NCBI GenBank assembly: GCA_958295665.1
Contig: OY282560.1
Span: forward strand, 206,816,420 to 206,880,419
Reading direction: 5' to 3'
Source: Tipula vernalis
Taxonomy: Eukaryota > Arthropoda > Insecta > Diptera > Tipulidae
DNA: 64,000 bases
The notes under the pieces were generated by a model, which was given only the letters and a program-made list of their open reading frames with translations, was not told where the DNA came from and did not search any database. The position numbers were made by a program, and so were the translations under genes. Below, piece after piece: positions 12,116 to 23,649 of this stretch; the first letter of the stretch is position 1; every line of letters starts with the position of its first letter.

Positions 12116-13291
12116 TAGCTCTGTTTTCTTTAACATGCGACCATCATGCATGCTACCTGGCTCCCCAACATGGATGCCGTAAAATTTAGAATCTGGTCCA
12201 ACGACACCTTGTAGCAAAATACTATAATATTTTTTTCGATTATAATAATCGATAGAATTTATTTGTGGTTTAGGGATTTGTATATGACTCCCGTCAATAG
12301 TCCCCAGTACATGAGGGAATAATCCCTTCATCTGAACAAATTTATTTTCAATGGCTTCTTGATCTGCTTGTTCTTTTGGCCATTTAATATACATATGTGC
12401 GCAATGAACCAGCCAATGTGTAACCCGCACGATACATCTATGCGCTGAACTAATGCTAACATCAAATAGATTTGATATTTCGCGGAATGTATCTGTGTTA
12501 GACAAATACCATAGCGCTACCAAAAATCTTTTTTCTGCAATGATTTCTTGCGTACCACCTCTATTGTGCCTTGTCATTGAATTTTTGTATTGGTCTGAAA
12601 AATATTAAAATTAAACGCAAAATTGTTAAAGTATTATTGTTTTTATATTACCTATTAATGAGTATGTAATTGATCTTTTTAGTCGAAAATGACTAACAAA
12701 TTCCTTTTCACAATATTTTTCTATAGACGCCATGAAATTCTTGACCCTCACTCGTTTCACTTTAGGTACATCTTCTTCTGACGAGCTGGAATAAGATGAG
12801 TCCGACTCGGTCCACATTATCTCTTTGATATCTTCTATGCTTGAATCTGAGTCTGATGAATTAGCCAACTTAAAATATAAATATTTAATTATACGAGTAT
12901 ATGGTATATTTCTATTAAAAATATTCCATTTTTCAATTTTACCTCAATCATACTGTGTCTTATCAGTTCTGTATTACTGTTGCTAAAATATTACACACAA
13001 TAGTTAGAATAGAAACGTACACAAGAGTATAATTTATCAAATATCCAGTAATATTATATATTTACTTTTGATTAAATTTTTTTTTTTAACAACGACGTTT
13101 TAACGTATTGACAAATGCGATAGAAAAATTTTTATTTTTGACACAGCAAAAATAAATATTTTTGACATAAAAAAGCGGTTTATCAAACGGTTCTACACTC
13201 AACCGTCTAGCGGCGAAATTATGCGTAACTGCTTCTAACTGCTCGTGAAAAATAACAAGAGCAGTTACGAGTAGTTCATTGAGCGAAGACA

Positions 13292-13351
13292 AAAACCTTT
13301 CTACTAGCGGTTTGCTAGCGGGTGCTTGCGGTTGGTCGATTGGAAAACGAC
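13292..13351 (-). repeat. Right terminal inverted repeat of Harbinger A
   Basis: It is the partner of 9398-9457, 60 bp, with one substitution near base 45. The flank immediately outside begins TAATAATA, identical to the eight bases before the left end. Confidence 0.9.
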
Positions 13352-14441
13352 TAATAATACCTTTCAGTTTGTTTGTAACACTTATACGTTTAAAAATCAA
13401 TATTCGAAGTTTAGAATAAAAACTTAGCAGTTTGGAATCTAATTTCAAAAGTTTTTAGAAAAACGAAAGAAAACCGAATAATTTTAAAATTACCCAAAAG
13501 TAACTATTAATTAGTAATTTTTAGTTTATGTATAAAACCAGAGCCTTATAGAGTATAGAGCCTTAATCATAATTATATATATGTAGAAGCTTTTTTAGTG
13601 GTATAACTTTTGATTGATTTCCATAGGAATCCATGGTAAAAATGGTGTTTTTTAGCTTCAAGTTTTTCAATGAAAAAAGCTAATATATTATAAAACGTTT
13701 ATATAAATGTTTCCTACATACCTTGAACAACAACATTCAAGAAGACTATATTGTTATTGAATAAATATTAATTGCAGAAATATTAAAATTAAACTATGCC
13801 TAAAATATATTTTTCTCATTTCCATTTTGAAAAATAAATCAAAGTTAGCTCTGATGAATTAAAATAATACTTGCTAAATTTATCTTTAGTTTTACTAGTG
13901 TACGTAAGATGTCTAAAATATTTACAGAAAAATACGAAAAAAAAATATTTAGTCACAAAATTATCACTCGTACTTAATATTTTGTGAATTTGTTTTGCTT
14001 TTCCTACAATTTTTGAACTTTAAATTTCCCCAGGTGGTAATTTTTGGTACGATTTTTCCAAATTTTTACGGCCATCACTGCCATCTATGTAATGTATATT
14101 GACTTAATGACCAAACGAATCGTAGTAAGCTTTTATTTCAATTTGACCAGAATGCTGTTGTTATGAATTTTTTTTAATATTTTGGTTTAAATAAATCAAT
14201 TATTACAAGAAAATGAAAACGATTTACTTAAACGATATTCATATATGTTGAAACTCAAACATTTATGAAATTATTTCAGAAATTATAATTAAGAATTTGT
14301 AACGTTTTCATTTAAAAATTTGTCTTAGGAAGAAAAGTGATTTCCCATATGTTTTATGTGTTTTACTATGAAAAGTTTGGTTTTTTCCTCGTTTCTAATT
14401 CCCTTATAAAAGCTCAGATGTTTTGATTATGGCTCTATAAA
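13352..14441. other. AT-rich non-coding stretch
   Basis: I see no gene or paired repeat here. Several short words recur (for example tctataaaatc near 14433), but none forms a dated structure. Confidence 0.5.
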
Positions 14442-15514
14442 ATCAAAGCCAACTTAATAAATAAAGCCTCCATGTTGACGATATTTTTTAACAAGCTTTT
14501 TTTAAAGTATCAAAAAATCCAAAAGAAAATGTTTATTCCATAGTTTTTATATGGAGAGATATGACCTCAGTTTATTCAAAATATATTAATGAAAATTGAC
14601 TCGAAATTAATTTTATTTTGATTTAATTGAAACTATAAACTTTATTTTCCACCTGACTTGAACGATTTTTTCGTGAGCTTTTCCAATTGACGGTAATAAT
14701 GATAACAAAATAAGATATTTTATATCTGAAAAAGCTTAAAAATAGAGTACATGCATGTAAAAAAGAGATATAAATATAAAGGAAAAGGCGCGACGTTTAC
14801 AATAATAAACATGACAAACAATAAAGAAACAAGGTAAACATAAGAGAAATGAAGCAAATACATAATATGAAGCATATTATCAGATGACAGCAAATAAAAA
14901 GCAAAGCCTACTTAATAAATAATAAAAATATTATTTTCAAAGTTTGTTGTTTTTTTTTGTTTGTCATCCGCTCATCATACTTCGTCAGTGTTTTTTCCCT
15001 TTACGTGTTGACCTTGTTAGTATATTTTTTGTTATTTTATTATTGTAAATGTCGTGCCATTTCCTATTTCATATGTTTATCTCTTTTTTATATTTGTGTA
15101 CCTACTCTATTTTTAAGCTTTTTTAGAAAATCAAATATTTTATTTCATTATTCCTGGCGGGAAATTGTCAATTATTTACCCAATAATTCGACAAGAAACA
15201 TTTAGTTGTACAGTGCTGGTAAAAAAAAAATTCGGCAAACAAATTTATTGCAAATTGGAGTCTTTTTTTGCTAAAATTACAAAACTTTTGAAAGCAATTG
15301 GTTTATTGTTTCATTTTAAATACATGTATGACGTAATTTTTGGAAAAAAAAATGTACCTGCAATTTAGGGGCAAAACACCGAAAAATGCCAAAATATTCA
15401 AAATACGTTGATTGGTGTTAAAGTAATGTAATAAATTAAACACTTATTTTTTATTTTTTTGTTTGTTTTTTATTGATTTATAGAAGTTCAATCTTACATA
15501 TTAGTATTTTGTTG
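14442..15514 (+). repeat. Left long inverted arm
   Basis: It matches the reverse complement of 16886-17947 along its length, from atcaaagcc at the tip to tagtattttgttg at the transposase side. The arm itself contains a looser internal inversion: 14735-14860 (aagcttaaaaatagagta ... gcgacgtttacaataata) is echoed in reverse at about 15035-15125. It has no coding function; the short open frames at 14957-15368 recur exactly mirrored in the other arm. Confidence 0.88.
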
Positions 15515-15778
15515 GAAAAATAAAATTGGACCGCCGCATAAAGTTGGACCGCCTTTTGTTTCTATTACACCAGTACAACCCCGCAACTGATGTGTAAAAT
15601 AATTGGGCAAGCAATTTTTTTTTTTACGCCTACCGTTCTTGGCCGTCATTAGGGTGCAGATGTTTTATTGCCTGTAATTTTTTTTTTTGAGTATAAATAG
15701 TGCATATTTTGTAAGATTAAGTTATTCTGTAAGTGATCCTAGACAAATAAAGAATAAAGTGCAATTTTAGTTAAAAAA

Positions 15779-16877
15779 ATGGGAAAAGTTAGTGACCACT
15801 GTAAAAGCAATATGTTGATTTTGGCGCGAGAAAATTTAACCACGCGTGAAATAGGTGAAAGATTAAACATTCTTAAAAGCACTGTCGCATAAAATATTAA
15901 AAAAAATCAAGAGATGGGCGCGTACACAAAGAAAGAAAGGCTCTGGAAGGCCCAGAAAGACAACGCCAGTGGAAGATCGTTTTATACTATTACAAAGTCG
16001 TCGGAACCGTTTTAAAACTTCATCGGAAATAAGACAGGATCTTGAGCGAGCAACGGGAAAAAAAATTTCAGCCGGCTTAGTGAGAAAAAGACTTGTTAAA
16101 GCTGGTTTGAGAGCACTTAAACCAGTCCAGAAGCCTGAGTTCACATTACTAGTGAAAAAAAACGTTTGAGATGGGCCCAGGAGTATGTTAATTGGACTCC
16201 AGAGATTTGGAACGATGTGATTTTCTCCGATGAATCAAAATTGAAGTTGCATGTTGGAGATGGAAGAATTCTCGTAAGGAGAAAACCTGGCGAGATACTT
16301 AGAAACGAATGTCTTTTAAGACTTCCACCGAAAAAAGAAGGAGTTATGGTCTGGGGATGCTTTTCTGGAAATGAAACCGGTCGATTGTGCTTCCTTAGTT
16401 CCAGCGTTACAGCAGCTGTTTACCTGCAGGTCCTTCCGAACGAATTTGAGAGTTCTGCGTTAAAGCTTTTTGGTGAGACTTGCAAATTTATTTTTCAACA
16501 GGACAATGCTCTGTGCCATATCGCCAAAATTGTTAGTTATTAATTTTGAATTGTAGATAGACAAATTGGCTTTCAGATAAACATAAATAATTTGTTAAAA
16601 ACTTGTTTTTTTTTTCTTATCTCTTCATTTAAAGGTAAAAAAGTACTTCGAAGAAAAAAGTATCGATGTGTTGAGCTGGCCTCCGTACAGTCCAGACATC
16701 AATCCAATTGAAAATATTTGGTCTATAATGAACCTGGAAGTAGCAAGGAAGCGCCCAGAAACGATTGAAGCTTTAAAAAGTTTATTGATGATGATTTGGG
16801 AATCCATATCTCCTGCGACTTTGGAAAAATTTATCAAATTCAATGAATCGGAGGTGTATCGCTGTAATAAAAGCTAA
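15779..16877 (+). pseudogene. Tc1-like DD34E transposase with a probable intron
   Basis: Starting at ATG 15779, MGKVSDHCKSNMLILARENL is followed by a helix-turn-helix region (TTREIGERLNILKSTVA), then the second DNA-binding part (SSEIRQDLERATGKKISAGL). The catalytic domain has FSDESKLKLHVGDGR, VMVWGCFS, FQQDNALCH and YSPDINPIENIW. A 103-bp segment at 16532-16634 has a GT start, a pyrimidine-rich tract and an AG end; skipping it joins HIAKI to VKKYFEEKS and gives 34 residues between Asp and Glu. Stops near 15888 and frameshifts near 15900-15960 and 16160 disable the copy. Its arms supply the ends. Confidence 0.85.
16532..16634 (+). other. Probable intron inside the Tc1 catalytic domain
   Basis: The segment begins gttagt and ends cttcatttaaag, with a T-rich tract before the AG. 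Removing it restores the reading frame and the exact DD34E spacing. Most Tc1 transposases are intronless, so this is notable; a small non-intron insertion is the alternative. Confidence 0.7.
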
Positions 16878-16885
16878 AGGCGGTT

Positions 16886-17947
16886 CAACAAAATACTAAT
16901 ATGTAAGATTGAACTTCTATAAATCAATAAAAAACAAACAAAAAAATAAAAAATAAGTGTTTAATTTATTACATTACTTTAACACCAATCAACGTATTTT
17001 GAATATTTTGGCATTTTTCGGTGTTTTGCCCCTAAATTGCAGGTACATTTTTTTTTCCAAAAATTACGTCATACATGTATTTAAAATGAAACAATAAACC
17101 AATTGCTTTCAAAAGTTTTGTAATTTTAGCAAAAAAAGACTCCAATTTGCAATAAATTTGTTTGCCGAATTTTTTTTTTACCAGCACTGTACAACTAAAT
17201 GTTTCTTGTCGAATTATTGGGTAAATAATTGACAATTTCCCGCCAGGAATAATGAAATAAAATATTTGATTTTCTAAAAAAGCTTAAAAATAGAGTAGGT
17301 ACACAAATATAAAAAAGAGATAAACATATGAAATAGGAAATGGCACGACATTTACAATAATAAAATAACAAAAAATATACGAACAAGGTCAACACGTAAA
17401 GGGAAAAAACACTGACGAAGTATGATGAGCGGATGACAAACAAAAAAAAACAACAAACTTTGAAAATAATATTTTTATTATTTATTAAGTAGGCTTTGCT
17501 TTTTATTTGCTGTCATCTGATAATATGCTTCATATTATGTATTTGCTTCATTTCTCTTATGTTTACCTTGTTTCTTTATTGTTTGTCATGTTTATTATTG
17601 TAAACGTCGCGCTTTTTCCTTTATATTTATATCTCTTTTTTACATGCATGTACTCTATTTTTAAGCTTTTTCAGATATAAAATATCTTATTTTGTTATCA
17701 ATATTACCGTAAATTGGAAAAGCTCACGAAAAAATCGTCCAAGTCAGGTGGAAAATAAAGTTTATAGTTTCAATTAAATCAAAATAAAATTAATTTCGAG
17801 TCAATTTTCATTAATATATTTTGAATAAACTGACGTCATATCTCTCCATATAAAAACTATGGAATAAACATTATCTTTTGGATTTTTTGATACCTTAAAA
17901 AAGCTTGTTTTTATCATGGAGGCTTTATTTATTAAGTAGGCTTTGAT
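16886..17947 (-). repeat. Right long inverted arm
   Basis: It is the inverted partner of 14442-15514. Small differences (for example an altered block around 17695-17715 and a shorter tip near 17905-17915) show that the arms have begun to diverge. Confidence 0.88.
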
Positions 17948-18469
17948 AAAATACAGGGTATACATAATATTTTATTGTAAGCATACTAGATGAATAAAAT
18001 TTTAACTATTTGATTGTTTTTTTTTTGTTTGTGTTGGTGAGTTGAAATTTGTCCACCACAAATTTTTTTGTACCAAGTTTGTAGGCATAGACGTAAGAAG
18101 CGAGGAAGTGTGGCGTAGCAATGCATGCAGTGGTGAGATGTTCTAACCATCACTATTTTCGATGTTCGGTAGTGTTCATGTCTCCCTTTTTAAGAATAAA
18201 ATTGTACACTATTTCGATTTTTGAATTTTGTATACTTTATTGCGATCTCAGAATGAGTTACCAGTGGTGGCCACGAAGAGGCAGCACGTATACTTGCGAC
18301 TTGTGAACAGCTTACCGCTTACACAATTGTATCCATCACGCAGCTACCTAATACAAAATCAGAACAGCTCACGTGATGCGCACCCTATTGGAAGGTTATG
18401 GAGCTGGTAGTTTAACCTACTCAACTTTGCCCTCCCCCCTTCCAATAGACGCAAAACCACTAAAATCAT
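17948..18469. other. Non-coding spacer
   Basis: It begins with aaaatacagggta directly outside the long-armed element. No gene, repeat or RNA is recognisable. Confidence 0.45.
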
Positions 18470-19160
18470 ATGAGCCAAAAACTCTAAAATCTGCGATTGT
18501 GATCCGATTGCGGTTCTTTATACTTTTAAAGATATGTTTCGGGACCTTTAATTGTTGTGCCAATACGCATTAAGATTGGTTAATTTTTTGAAAAACACAT
18601 TAGTATAAATCAGCAAATTCTGAGTAAAAAAAATACAAAATCTTAAATTGTGCATACCTCTAAACATAAGTTTTTAGAGCTGTAGTTGTTGTAGCAACGC
18701 ACATTTAGCTTGCTTGATTATGTCCATATATTTCATATAAAATTCGATTTTGTTGAAAATCATCATTACATTCTGAGCCAAAAAATCCAAAATCCGTGAT
18801 CGTGCTCCAATTGCGGTTCTTGATACTTCTAAAGATAGATTTCGGACCTGTAATTGTAACATTTAAAATGCTTGATTATGTCCATACATTCCAAAGACAA
18901 TTCGATTTTTTTGGAAATCACCTTGCTATAAATCAGCAAATTCTGACCAAAATAAATCCAAAATTTGTATTTTTGCTCCGATTGCGATTTGTAATACCTC
19001 TATAGATAGGTTTCTCGACCTGTGATTGTGGTATTTTTACACAATTAGATTGATCGATTATGTCCGTAAATAAAGTAGTTTTGAAAGTCTAATTACTATA
19101 TAAATCATCAAATTCCTAACCAAACCGATTGCGGATTTTCATACCACTAAAGCTACGCGA
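18470..19160 (+). repeat. Degenerate tandem repeat, units of about 150-170 bp
   Basis: Four or so diverged units share the words ccaaaatctgcgattgtg, ctccgattgcggttcttgat, acttctaaagata, tttcgggacctgtaattgt, gcttgattatgtccatac and ataaatcagcaaattctga. The landmark tccgattgcgg recurs near 18504, 18806, 18977 and 19124. A further unit or two occurs beyond an interruption at 21040-21300. It looks like an old satellite-like repeat. Confidence 0.75.
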
Positions 19161-19699
19161 ATGAAATATTTACTAATTTTTACTAAATAGAAATAAATGT
19201 ATTAGCTACTCAAATACATACGTTCAAGGGTATTTCATCAATAAAAGGAATTATTAAAATTAATCTTGCAAATTATATTTTGATAATTTAGAAAAACAAC
19301 TACATCAATTCCCTGCTTCACGAATTTATTCGTTGCATAAAAATATATTAAAATCAAAACTTCGTTAAGTTAATTTTTATTTTTATTTTGCGTAAAAAAC
19401 GAAAAGTTAGAAATTCATGAATGAAATAAATGTAATAATTTTAATTTTGTAAGCAATAGTAGTTTACTATTATTGCTTATAAAATAAATACCTAAAAACC
19501 GCTATGTTAAAAATAAACAACAAGTGATCCATATTTGCCTTCCAAGATATACCGTAAATCGATAGATTTGTGTTTTCGACATGCATTTAATTAATTTACC
19601 TGAACAATTCAATTTAATTTAATTATATATTTGGCTTCGTACAAAACTGTATTGATGATATTAAAATGTATTGATAGACTACTATGACCGATATATAGA
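19161..19699. other. AT-rich spacer
   Basis: I see no gene here. It lies between the tandem repeat and the palindromic repeat block and may be part of the inserted unit. Confidence 0.4.
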
Positions 19700-20364
19700 A
19701 TTAAATGTTAATTAAATAAATTTTACTGGTCCAAAATTACACGATAACTATCGGTTAAGCTATAGGTTCAGCTATATCTATGCCAAAAATTAGGAAGTTC
19801 TATTGAACTTTGCTACCCTTAGTATTAAAAATTAAAAATCTCAATTTTCTAGTAGGGCCGAAATATAAAATTAAATGTTTAATTAAAAAAATTTTACTGG
19901 CCCAAAATCACACGATAACTATCGGTTAAGCTATAGGTTCAGCTATATCTATGCAAAAAATTGGGAAGTTCTATTGAACTCTGCTACCCTTAGTATTCAA
20001 AAGTAAAAATCTCAATTTTCTACTAGGGCCGAAATATAAAATTAAAAATTTTTTTAATTAAACATTAAGTTTTATATTTCGGCCCTAGTAGAAAATTGAG
20101 ATTTTTAGTTTTTAATACTAAGGGTAGCAAAGTTCAATAGAACTTCCCAATTTTTTGCATAGATATAGCTGAACCTATAGCTTAACCGATAGTTATCGTG
20201 TGATTTTGGGCCAGTAAAATTTTTTTAATTTAACATTTAATTTTATATTTCGGCCCTAGTAGAAAATTGAGATTTTTAGTTTGTCATACTAAGGGTAGCA
20301 AAGTCCAATAGAACTTCCTAATTTTTGGCATAGATGTAGCTGAACCGATAGTTATCGTGTGATT
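19700..20364. repeat. Palindrome built of two direct and two inverted units
   Basis: Units of about 171 bp occur twice on the plus strand (ttttactgg at 19721 and 19892) and twice inverted after a centre at about 20045. Each contains acgataactatcggttaag, ggttcagctatatctatg, gaagttctattgaact, gctacccttagtatt and tagtagggccgaaatata (or complements). The last copy lacks about 11 bp (tatagcttaac). It has no coding potential and is probably a foldback-type non-autonomous element. Confidence 0.85.
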
Positions 20365-20522
20365 AAATAGTAAACAAATTTTAAATAAACAACTAATTTT
20401 ATATTTTGTTCTTACTACTACACAATAACTTTGAATGGAACCTGACCAACTTAACTCCCCTAAATGTCCTTAATTTTGTGAGTAGTGAAATTATTGAGTT
20501 TAGTACTGTTTTAGTAAAATAT

Positions 20523-20966
20523 TGTGATGGTGACACCTAGTGTGTAATAGAAAAAGTTAAAATTAATAGCTCAATGTTAAACTGTTCTAAATGGAATTTT
20601 CCATGATAAAATTGTTCTACACTATTCTAACTAAAAAAATCATGAGCTTTCTAGAAGTTTGGATTGTGTATATAAAAAGGCGAACGAAGTCGAATTGGAT
20701 TTAGTAATATTTGGTAAGCGATAGTATAAAGATTAAAAGGAATTAAAAGTTATTTAAAAAAGTGTTATAGTGCGATAAATAAAGTAAAATTGATCAGTAA
20801 AATTTAAGAATAATTTATATAAAGTGATTTTGTGAATTTTTATTGATAAACTGTGTTGTAATAAATTTTGTGAAATAAATAAATTCGTTGGTGATAAATT
20901 GAATTGAGTTTGTATTATTCACAATCCAGTGATACGAACCTTGATTGACAAGGCAAAAACGTAACA
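20523..20966 (+). mobile_element. Solo LTR of the gypsy family found complete at 39202-44436
   Basis: It starts TGTGATGGTGACACCTAG and ends CAAGGCAAAAACGTAACA, matching both LTRs of the element at 39202-44436 throughout. It is flanked by a perfect 4-bp duplication, ATAT (20519-20522 and 20967-20970). A TATA box (tatataaaaagg, 20669-20680) and aataaa signals remain. It arose by insertion followed by LTR-LTR recombination. Confidence 0.93.
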
Positions 20967-21039
20967 ATATTCATCCCGTTGTGTGCCCAAGTGAAGAATT
21001 TACTAAAATCATACTAAAACAATTTTATTAAAATATAGT

Positions 21040-21300
21040 AAAAACTTCATAGGCATCTAAAGCTAGGTTTCGGGACCTGTAATAGTTGTTGGTTGACTTT
21101 TTGAAAAAGACGTTAATATAAATTAGCAAATCCTGAGGCAAAAAATAAATCCAAAATCTGCAATTGTGCTCCGCTGAAGTTCTTGATACTTCTAAGAATA
21201 TGTTTGTGGAGCTTTAATGGTTGTACCAACGCACATTTAGATTGCTTGATTAAGTCCATACATTTCATAAAAAAATCGGCTGTTATTATAAATCAATTAA
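21040..21300 (+). repeat. Continuation of the degenerate tandem repeat
   Basis: It contains the same words as 18470-19160: aaagctaggtttcgggacctgtaat, aaataaatccaaaatctgc, gcacatttagattgcttgatt and gtccatacatttcat. The palindrome block and solo LTR therefore interrupted one repeat field. Confidence 0.75.
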
Positions 21301-22924
21301 GGGCTAGTGAGCACACATTTTGGAGAAAGAAGAAAATCTTGATAAACGGCTATTTTTGGAGAATATTTATATTAAGAAAAATTGGACTTCAAACACAAAT
21401 TTATTAAATGTCCAAGAAGTTTCCAAAGTTTTGTTAAATTACTGCGAATTCTTTTAAATTAATTTTCAATTAATTTCGAAAAGTAAAGTAAAAAAAATTT
21501 TAGTTTCAACAGTAAGGCTTTTGTTCCTTTTTAATCAACAATTCTTCTTGAGTTTTAACTTGGTTTGGTATACATATTCCATTCCTGTATTCTATTCTAT
21601 TCTAACGTATCTCCTAAGGAGCGCGGTCAAAAGATTTTGAATTATTTGGAACCGTTTTCCATGCTACTATTCCTTGCAAACTGTGAGGCAATAGTTCACA
21701 GCGCAGGCCTTAGTTGTTCTCCATAATATCAACAATGGTTCCCTTTTATTTATGTATGTATATCCTTTTAGCAAACTTTTAAATAAATTGTGCTAAAATT
21801 TTACGTTACTTCAGTTAATTTATTTACTCCCCAAATCGCTCACATGCTTAGTAACGTTATGGCAACCGACCAATTTTTGGTTAAAATTTTTAAACTGTTG
21901 AACTAACAAAATTACTGTTTTTCTTTAGAAATATTCCGCTTCACTTCCTTACTGTTACAGGTTAACCTTAATACGAATATATGAGGAAAACATTAATTTA
22001 CATTTTTATTAATCCACACTGAACAAGATTATTTTTTAATAAAAAATTCGTTCATGTATACCTCAGCTTATCTATTTTCATGATTCAATTATCTCAGATT
22101 AAAGAACAAAGCGTTGCTTTTTTTTTGTATGAATAATTTAATAAGAAAAGTTGATAAACAGTGAACAAAAATGATGCAAACAGACAAGGAAGGCTTCATA
22201 CATAAAAGCTCAAGTTTGTTAAATCTTTTATTAAATTTAAAAACTTTTTTTTTTTTTTTGTTTGTTATTTATGAACATTAAATAAACGAAAAAAATGTGT
22301 TTATGCTAATTAAAATAATATAATGCACGTTCTTTTCACGGATTTTATTTTAAAATTTCCAAGAAACGAGGTAAAGCATCTTCATTGGAAAGCTGTCGAT
22401 TATATTATGTACATCTAGAAAATAAGACCAACAAATGTCTAGACTAGAAAATTTTACCATCTTATTGGAAAACAATAACTAGGATATTTACCAAGTATTA
22501 AGAATAAAGGTACTGTAGCGTAATGCAATAAACATTTTCATTTTTAATATTTTTTTGTTTTTAATTATTAATAAAAAAAAACGTTTCAAACTTCAATAAT
22601 TAAATTTGAATTTTCATCGTAATCCTGTGGGTATAGCAACCAAATCTAGCCGAAGAAGTAAACAAAAATTAAATAAATCTTCTCTTCTCGATTAGTAACG
22701 CTTATTTAACAAAGCTTGCTTAAATTTGTTTTCGTTTGCTGAATTCATTTTCATAGATGCGTATGTACCAAAGATTCTAATAATAAAGTTCTTATTTGTA
22801 GAATTAAATTATTTTTGTGTTTGTGCAAACGTTCACACGAGCACAAAATTAATTTTCCTGCCAAAATTTAAGTTAGGTAATAAAAAATTTGGGCATGTTA
22901 ATTTGTCAGTTATTTTAATAAAGT
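21301..22924. other. AT-rich non-coding stretch
   Basis: No gene or repeat is supported. A poly-T run lies at 22243-22260. The short frames at 22726-22929 and 21183-21407 show no motif. Confidence 0.45.
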
Positions 22925-23350
22925 TCTAAATGCACTGACAACGGGATGTAGTGCCCTTACGGTATTGGTATACTGCTGCTTTTCGTTCTGATCCTTGCGA
23001 TTACTATGTACATGTGATGGTATGAAAATGTTCCTTCTTAATTCCTCAGTTCTTCCTGTATTTCCTGCTGTAGTTTTTCAAGATCTTTTATTTTTGGCAG
23101 ATCGTTAAGTGGACCTATCAGATTGCTACCTCGTTTGTTATATTGAATATTGGTAATAGCGACGAATGCACCTTGTGATTGTATATCGCTGCCTAACCTC
23201 TTGTAGCCAGAGTCTAAACTTAATATGCCGGGATATCAAAATGTTGGTGAGTTGCTGAACACAACAACGTCAAGATATCGGGCCACTGTAAGATGTGAAC
23301 GACCGATTTCTATAGGGTTACGTCGCACAAAATTTAGAGTCCCCATGTAT
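22925..23350 (-). pseudogene. Unrecognised protein-coding remnant
   Basis: Read on the minus strand from about 23345, a coding-like frame gives TLNFVRRNPIEIGRSHLTVA, then SGYKRLGSDIQSQGAFVAI and PKIKDLEKLQQEIQEELRN. It continues after a frame change with IFIPSHVHSNRKDQNEKQQ. One in-frame stop (after NSPTF) and one frameshift (near 23040) break it. Base composition is richer in GC than its surroundings. A possible splice acceptor (tttatttaag) precedes it. I cannot assign a family: it could be a host pseudogene exon, an open frame of the adjacent element, or an old viral insertion. Confidence 0.5.
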
Positions 23351-23649
23351 GCACTTGAACATACTTAAATAAAACTTAGAAAAATTAGTTTGTGTAAATT
23401 AAATAATTCACAATATATTTATTGACACTTTCTTAATTATTAGAATTTACTTTATTGTAATTATTTAACACACGAAATATAGTTATATAATTTTGTTTTT
23501 TTAATTGTTATTATTTAGTAAACACAAATTGCCCTTTTGTATCATTACAATAAATATTTTTCACCACGGTATATTAAAGTATATAGTTTGTATTACATGA
23601 GTGAGTTTGATGAACGTATTCTATATTGGAATAATATATGAATGGGCCG

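Larger units (their letters stand above)
10379..12868 (-). pseudogene. Harbinger DDE transposase, split by mariner
   Basis: The gene reads from 12868 down to 10379. Exon 1 (12868-12652) is acidic and serine-rich and a 57-bp GT-AG intron (12595-12651) leads into exon 2. Exon 2 has the helix-turn-helix region (TFREISNLFDVSISSAHRCI), the first catalytic Asp in VLGTIDGSHI and the GEPGSMHDGRML block. Mariner then interrupts at a TA inside a CTA codon. Beyond it come YFRDSAYPCLTWLIPPF (second Asp) and RVVVEHAFGLLKNKFRRL (catalytic Glu region), ending at 10379. Even without mariner the frame shifts near 10770, so the gene was broken or decayed independently. Confidence 0.88.
9398..13351. mobile_element. 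PIF/Harbinger DNA transposon A, with nested mariner
   Basis: The element has near-identical 60-bp inverted ends starting GTCGTTTTCCAATCGACC, and both flanks carry TAATAATA, compatible with the short TWA target duplication of this superfamily. It holds the two usual Harbinger genes in opposite orientations: a Myb/SANT-like accessory protein on the plus strand and a DDE transposase on the minus strand. Removing the mariner at 10814-12115 with one TA leaves about 2.65 kb, within the range of ordinary Harbinger elements. Confidence 0.9.
14442..17947. mobile_element. Tc1-type element with about 1.07-kb inverted arms
   Basis: The two arms (14442-15514 and 16886-17947) are nearly identical inverted copies surrounding a Tc1-like transposase gene. 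The tips read atcaaagcc...ggctttgat, and both flanks carry taaaa, a possible short target duplication. The arms are much longer than the usual tens to few hundreds of bases in Tc1 elements, giving a foldback-like architecture. The arms' close match, broken only by small indels, suggests either a young insertion or gene conversion between arms. Confidence 0.85.
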
